Source: CAWIUB01 sp963839175 (GTDB lineage Bacteria; Actinomycetota; Actinomycetes; Mycobacteriales; Jatrophihabitantaceae). From it: DNA of 64,000 nucleotides. Every line of letters starts with the position of its first letter. Positions within the stretch are counted from its first letter, which is position 1. Positions 61,460-64,000 of this stretch are shown piece by piece. The stretch lies in contig CAWIUB010000050.1 in assembly GCA_963839175.1 (NCBI GenBank), positions 306,005 through 370,004 on the forward strand, given 5' to 3'. The notes beneath the pieces are model-generated. The model worked only from the letters and a program-made list of their open reading frames with translations. It had not been told where the DNA came from and searched no databases. Made by a program: the position numbers and the translations under genes.

Positions 61460-62491
61460 TCAGCCCTTGTCGTTGCCGCGACGGCGCATCAGCGCGTGAG
61501 CGCGCTCGGTGTCGTCAGGGCCGAGCTTACGGGTGTCCCTCGGTTCTGCGAACGGCGCCATGTCCTCGGGCAGTCCAGCCTCAATCGCCCGCTGGTGGGT
61601 GAGTTCTGCGTCGAACTCCATGCCCAGCAGCACGGCAATATTCGTGATCCAGAGCCACACGAGAAAGATGATCAAGCCGGCTATCGAGCCGTAGGTCTTG
61701 TTGTATGACGCGAAATTCGCCACGTACACGGCGAAGCCGCCGGACGCGATGAGCCAGATCCCGACTGCGATTGCGCCGCCCGGAGTCAGCCATCGGAATC
61801 CTGGGCCCTTGACATTCGGGCAAGCCCAGTACAGCAGGGCCAGCATGGTGGCCACGATCGCGAGCAAGACCGGCCATTTGGCGACGTCCCAGACGGTGAC
61901 TGCCGTATGCCCGATGCCCAGCATCTTGCCCACCTGGTCGGCGAGCCGACCAGTGAGCAGCACGATTCCGGCGCTCACCATCAGCATCACAACGACGACG
62001 ATGGTGACGGCTAACCGAATCGGTGCCGTCTTCCAGATCGGCCGGCCTTCCCCCACGCCGTAGACCGCGTTCGATGCTCGCATGAACGCCGCGACATATC
62101 CCGACGCGGACCACAGCGCGAGCGCGACGCCGCCGATTGCGGCAATGCCAGCTGTGGAGCGCTGCTGCTGAGCATGCCGGATGACATCGTCGAAGAACGT
62201 CCGCACCCCACCGGGGGTAACGGCACCTAGATTGTCCATCAGGGTCTTGGTGACGGAATCCCCAAGCAGGCCGAGGATTGACACCAGGACCAGTAGTCCG
62301 GGAAAGATCGCGAGCAGGCCGTAATACGTCAGTGCCGCCGCCCAGTCCGTCAAGTTGTCCTCTCGGAACTCAGACAAAGAGCGGCGCAGGACCGCCCGCC
62401 ACGAGTGCCGCTTGAGCTGGGTCGGCTTGGCGGGTTCGGCTCGCCTCGTGCGGCTGCTGCGTGACTGTCTGCTCTGCGCGGCGTTGTCCAT
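61460..62491 (-). CDS. YihY/BrkB family membrane protein
   Basis: A 343-residue protein with six transmembrane helices. Typical segments are DWAAALTYYGLLAIFPGLLV, ALALWSASGYVAAFMRASNA, TPGGAIAVGIWLIASGGFAV and YNKTYGSIAGLIIFLVWLWI. It was once named ribonuclease BN; the present view is a membrane protein of unknown function. The N-terminal 30 residues are basic and disordered. It follows the DUF4235 gene by 2 bp. Confidence 0.88.
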   Translation of the reverse strand: MDNAAQSRQSRSSRTRRAEPAKPTQLKRHSWRAVLRRSLSEFREDNLTDWAAALTYYGLLAIFPGLLVLVSILGLLGDSVTKTLMDNLGAVTPGGVRTFFDDVIRHAQQQRSTAGIAAIGGVALALWSASGYVAAFMRASNAVYGVGEGRPIWKTAPIRLAVTIVVVVMLMVSAGIVLLTGRLADQVGKMLGIGHTAVTVWDVAKWPVLLAIVATMLALLYWACPNVKGPGFRWLTPGGAIAVGIWLIASGGFAVYVANFASYNKTYGSIAGLIIFLVWLWITNIAVLLGMEFDAELTHQRAIEAGLPEDMAPFAEPRDTRKLGPDDTERAHALMRRRGNDKG

Positions 62492-62493
62492 CG

Positions 62494-62751
62494 TTACCTC
62501 GGCCAGACTCCTGTCGCCCGGGCGAACCCGGCGGCACCCGCCCGGTCGATGAGCGCCTTGATGCCGCCGAAGACAGCACCCTCCACTGCTGCCGCAGCGG
62601 CAACCTCACGCCAGCTGTAGTCAGCGTCGGTCGCACGGGGCGCCTTGTCTTCATGTGCGAGCGCGCGCCAAACCCGTTTGAAGATTGCGCCGGCTGCGAC
62701 GCCGCCGAGCGCGCTGATCAGCAGGCCGAAGGGCTTGTATAGGTAGCGCAC
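62494..62751 (-). CDS. DUF4235 small membrane protein
   Basis: An 85-residue protein: YLYKPFGLLISALGGVAAGA, then IFKRVWRALAHEDKAPRATD, and VAAAAAVEGAVFGGIKALID, which matches DUF4235. Two membrane segments. The GTG at 62751 has AAGGAG six bases upstream. First gene of a two-gene operon with BrkB. Confidence 0.85.
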   Translation of the reverse strand: MRYLYKPFGLLISALGGVAAGAIFKRVWRALAHEDKAPRATDADYSWREVAAAAAVEGAVFGGIKALIDRAGAAGFARATGVWPR

Positions 62752-62921
62752 GCCTAGCTCCTTCGCCTAAGCACGATCACGACGATCGCACCCTTTCCCT
62801 CTGGTTGCCTATGGCAATACGTCCACCAGGCCACGCCTTGCAGTTCCGTGGATGTGCGAGCAGTTACCCAGTCGCCGACATCACCTAACCGACTGAAGCC
62901 GGTTTTGCGCGCCGGGGGGCC

Positions 62922-62946
62922 GTTTGCTGCTGCGCAGCGCTGGGTA
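62922..62946 (+). promoter_or_regulatory. SigF-type promoter of a small membrane gene
   Basis: GTTT (62922-62925), 16 bp, then GGGTA (62942-62946), 83 bp before the ATG at 63030. Confidence 0.68.
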
Positions 62947-63029
62947 CAACCGTGTCACGATCACGGTCGGGCAGCACATCCGGCCGAGGTCGCAAGGTCA
63001 GATTCGCGGGTATCACGACGGAGGTTGTC

Positions 63030-63185
63030 ATGGGTGTCCTGCTGCTCGTTCTGCTGCTGGCACTGGTCTTGGGAGGCGTGGGGTTCGCAGTGCACGCGCT
63101 GTGGATAGCCGCGGCAATCGTGCTCGTGGTCTGGCTCATTGGTTTCGTCGCGCACAGCGGCTCCGGCCGCTGGTACCGCTGGTGA
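63030..63185 (+). CDS. Small hydrophobic protein
   Basis: A 51-residue protein with two hydrophobic segments (MGVLLLVLLLALVLGGVGFA, ALWIAAAIVLVVWLIGFVAH) and a GSGRWYRW end. It is like the short stress-induced hydrophobic proteins common in actinobacteria, and its layout resembles that of the DUF6131-like protein at 53078. GGAGG precedes the ATG closely. It has a clear SigF-type promoter. Confidence 0.75.
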   Translation: MGVLLLVLLLALVLGGVGFAVHALWIAAAIVLVVWLIGFVAHSGSGRWYRW

Positions 63186-63189
63186 CGAC

Positions 63190-63435
63190 ATGGATGGGAC
63201 AGGTCTGATCATCGGTCGCGCCTCTGGATTGGGTGAGGTAGTGGCGCTTGCAGTCCGCGACAAAGGAGGCACACCGCTCGTTCTGGATCGCCGCGATCCA
63301 GCGCTCAGGTCAGACCGTCTGCTCATGGATCTGTCCGATACCCGGGCGGCAGAAGCGAGAGACTGGCGCGGCGGGAAGGGCTGGGTTGTCATGCCGTCGC
63401 CTCCTCGTCGCGCTGCTCGGTCATGGCAAAGGTGA
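63190..63435 (+). pseudogene. SDR fragment, N-terminus only
   Basis: About 55 residues of a Rossmann start: TGLIIGRASGLGEVVALAVR, then DKGGTPLVLDRRDPALRSDR and LLMDLSDTRAAEA. The Arg in place of Gly (GRASGLG) is unusual for the nucleotide loop. After this the frame loses similarity and runs into the antisense of a transposase remnant near 63389. The catalytic region is missing. Confidence 0.6.
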
Positions 63436-63580
63436 GCTCGTAGGCGACTAGGGAGATCATGCCCAGCGCGGAGTGCCAGCGGCGGGTGTTGCCATCGCCA
63501 TCGCACCGTAGGCCAGCCCGGCGTCGTGGTGCTCGCCGACGGCGAACCCGACCATCCGGCGTGACACGGCGCGGCGGCAT
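63389..63580 (-). pseudogene. IS3-family transposase remnant
   Basis: Two pieces of an IS3-type orfB core. SRRMVGFAVGEHHDAGLAYG with AMAMA (about 63495-63570) resembles the block after the second catalytic Asp. TRRWHSALGMISLVAYELTF (about 63410-63490, other frame) is the C-terminal R-x-HSALGMxSP-type end. The DNA between them is deleted and the frame changes. A dead element next to the SDR break. Confidence 0.65.
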
Positions 63581-63642
63581 GGTGCTTGCGGCTTGCGGCT
63601 GTACGCTTGTGCCGCTGTCAGGGTGCACCCGAAGGCAGGCGA

Positions 63643-64000
63643 TGGCTGGTGTGGATGTCCCGCTCGGCATTGATCGGGCGCGCCATCATGATCTCGTCGG
63701 CCGCAACCGCCACGTGTGGTGGCGGCGCGCTGCGCTGGTGCTGGTCGCGGCGTTGCCGGTGCTGGGCCTGTTGAGCGTCTTCGGGCAGCACGCCGCACCG
63801 GCCACATACCGAGGTGTTGCCGCGTCGTTGACGATCAATTCACCGGGCCACGTGCGTGGTGGGCTGATCTTCACGACAGAAATCGTGATCACGCCACGCG
63901 GGAAGCTGACGGACGCGCGACTGTATCTCGACAGCGGCTGGTTCAAAGGCATGACCTTCAACGGGGCGGCGCCGCAGCCGGCCGCCGAGAGTGCCCTAGG
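63643..64000 (+). CDS. Membrane-anchored hypothetical protein, partial
   Basis: Open from ATG 63643 to the window end (119 codons). The sequence MAGVDVPLGIDRARHHDLVG is followed by a membrane helix (AALVLVAALPVLGLLSVFGQ). An external part follows (SLTINSPGHVRGGLIFTTEI, then LYLDSGWFKGMTFNGAAPQP). Related actinobacterial proteins are unannotated and often longer. GAAGGCAGG precedes the start. The 3' end lies outside the window. Confidence 0.6.

Noticed and set aside
1..64000. Frameshifts explained wholly by a poor assembly
   Set aside because: Frames of 1036, 732, 597 and 553 codons are intact while single genes carry up to five shifts, so decay is more likely for the worst cases; single-shift genes remain open to doubt.

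Overview
The window is high-GC actinobacterial DNA. It has many GTG starts, ATGA/GTGA gene overlaps, a nickel superoxide dismutase, a SigF/UsfX-type sigma and anti-sigma pair, and many small actinobacterial DUF proteins. I cannot name the genus; a soil actinomycete is the safest reading. I saw no rRNA, tRNA, CRISPR array or phage module.

Layout. 0-6.4 kb is decayed accessory DNA: small stress-type genes, a HTH/Clp-N pair with two palindromic operators, a deleted SCO6745-like gene, and an intact IS1595-family element with an 8-bp target duplication. 6.4-14 kb holds a TetR/MFS efflux pair and an MMPL-transketolase-transaldolase operon whose two carbohydrate genes are destroyed. 14-21 kb is signalling: response regulators, a GAF histidine kinase, a broken AfsR/LuxR-type ATPase abutting a truncated enolase, then a SpoIIE-type phosphatase, a serine-kinase-like anti-sigma factor and two STAS proteins. 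21-41 kb is dense in stress functions: CDF exporter, NiSOD, two PLD-like enzymes, hemerythrin, SDR, coiled-coil and Rho_N-like proteins, DUF1206, two PAP2 phosphatases, a diacylglycerol-kinase-like enzyme, a trehalose-synthase-like GH13, a Rieske protein, a holin-like protein and UdgX. 41-48 kb is a long minus-strand operon of a TPP enzyme, an enolase-superfamily enzyme and a damaged Mrp/Mbh-like antiporter cluster. 48-57.7 kb carries LapA-like, SDR, GAF-ANTAR, CsbD, an LdhA-like FAD/Fe-S protein, and an RsbW-SigF pair. 57.7-64 kb has VapBC, an RDD protein split in two, DUF72, BrkB and DUF4235, small membrane proteins and transposon remnants.

How it works together. The main observation is a repeated promoter-like signature, GTTT or GTTA, 16-17 bp, then GGGTA (or a close variant), in front of at least ten genes or operons between 22 and 63 kb. 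This matches the known SigF/SigB-type stress promoter. A SigF-like factor with its anti-sigma factor sits at 56.4-57.6 kb, and partner-switching proteins sit at 18.4-21.1 kb. I infer a clustered general-stress regulon of oxidative, envelope, DNA-repair and osmoprotection genes carried next to its own regulators.

Decay is uneven. At least nine genes carry frameshifts, internal deletions or truncations, while neighbouring genes of 700-1000 codons are open. This argues for real pseudogenisation of particular genes, though single-base assembly errors cannot be excluded for those with one shift.
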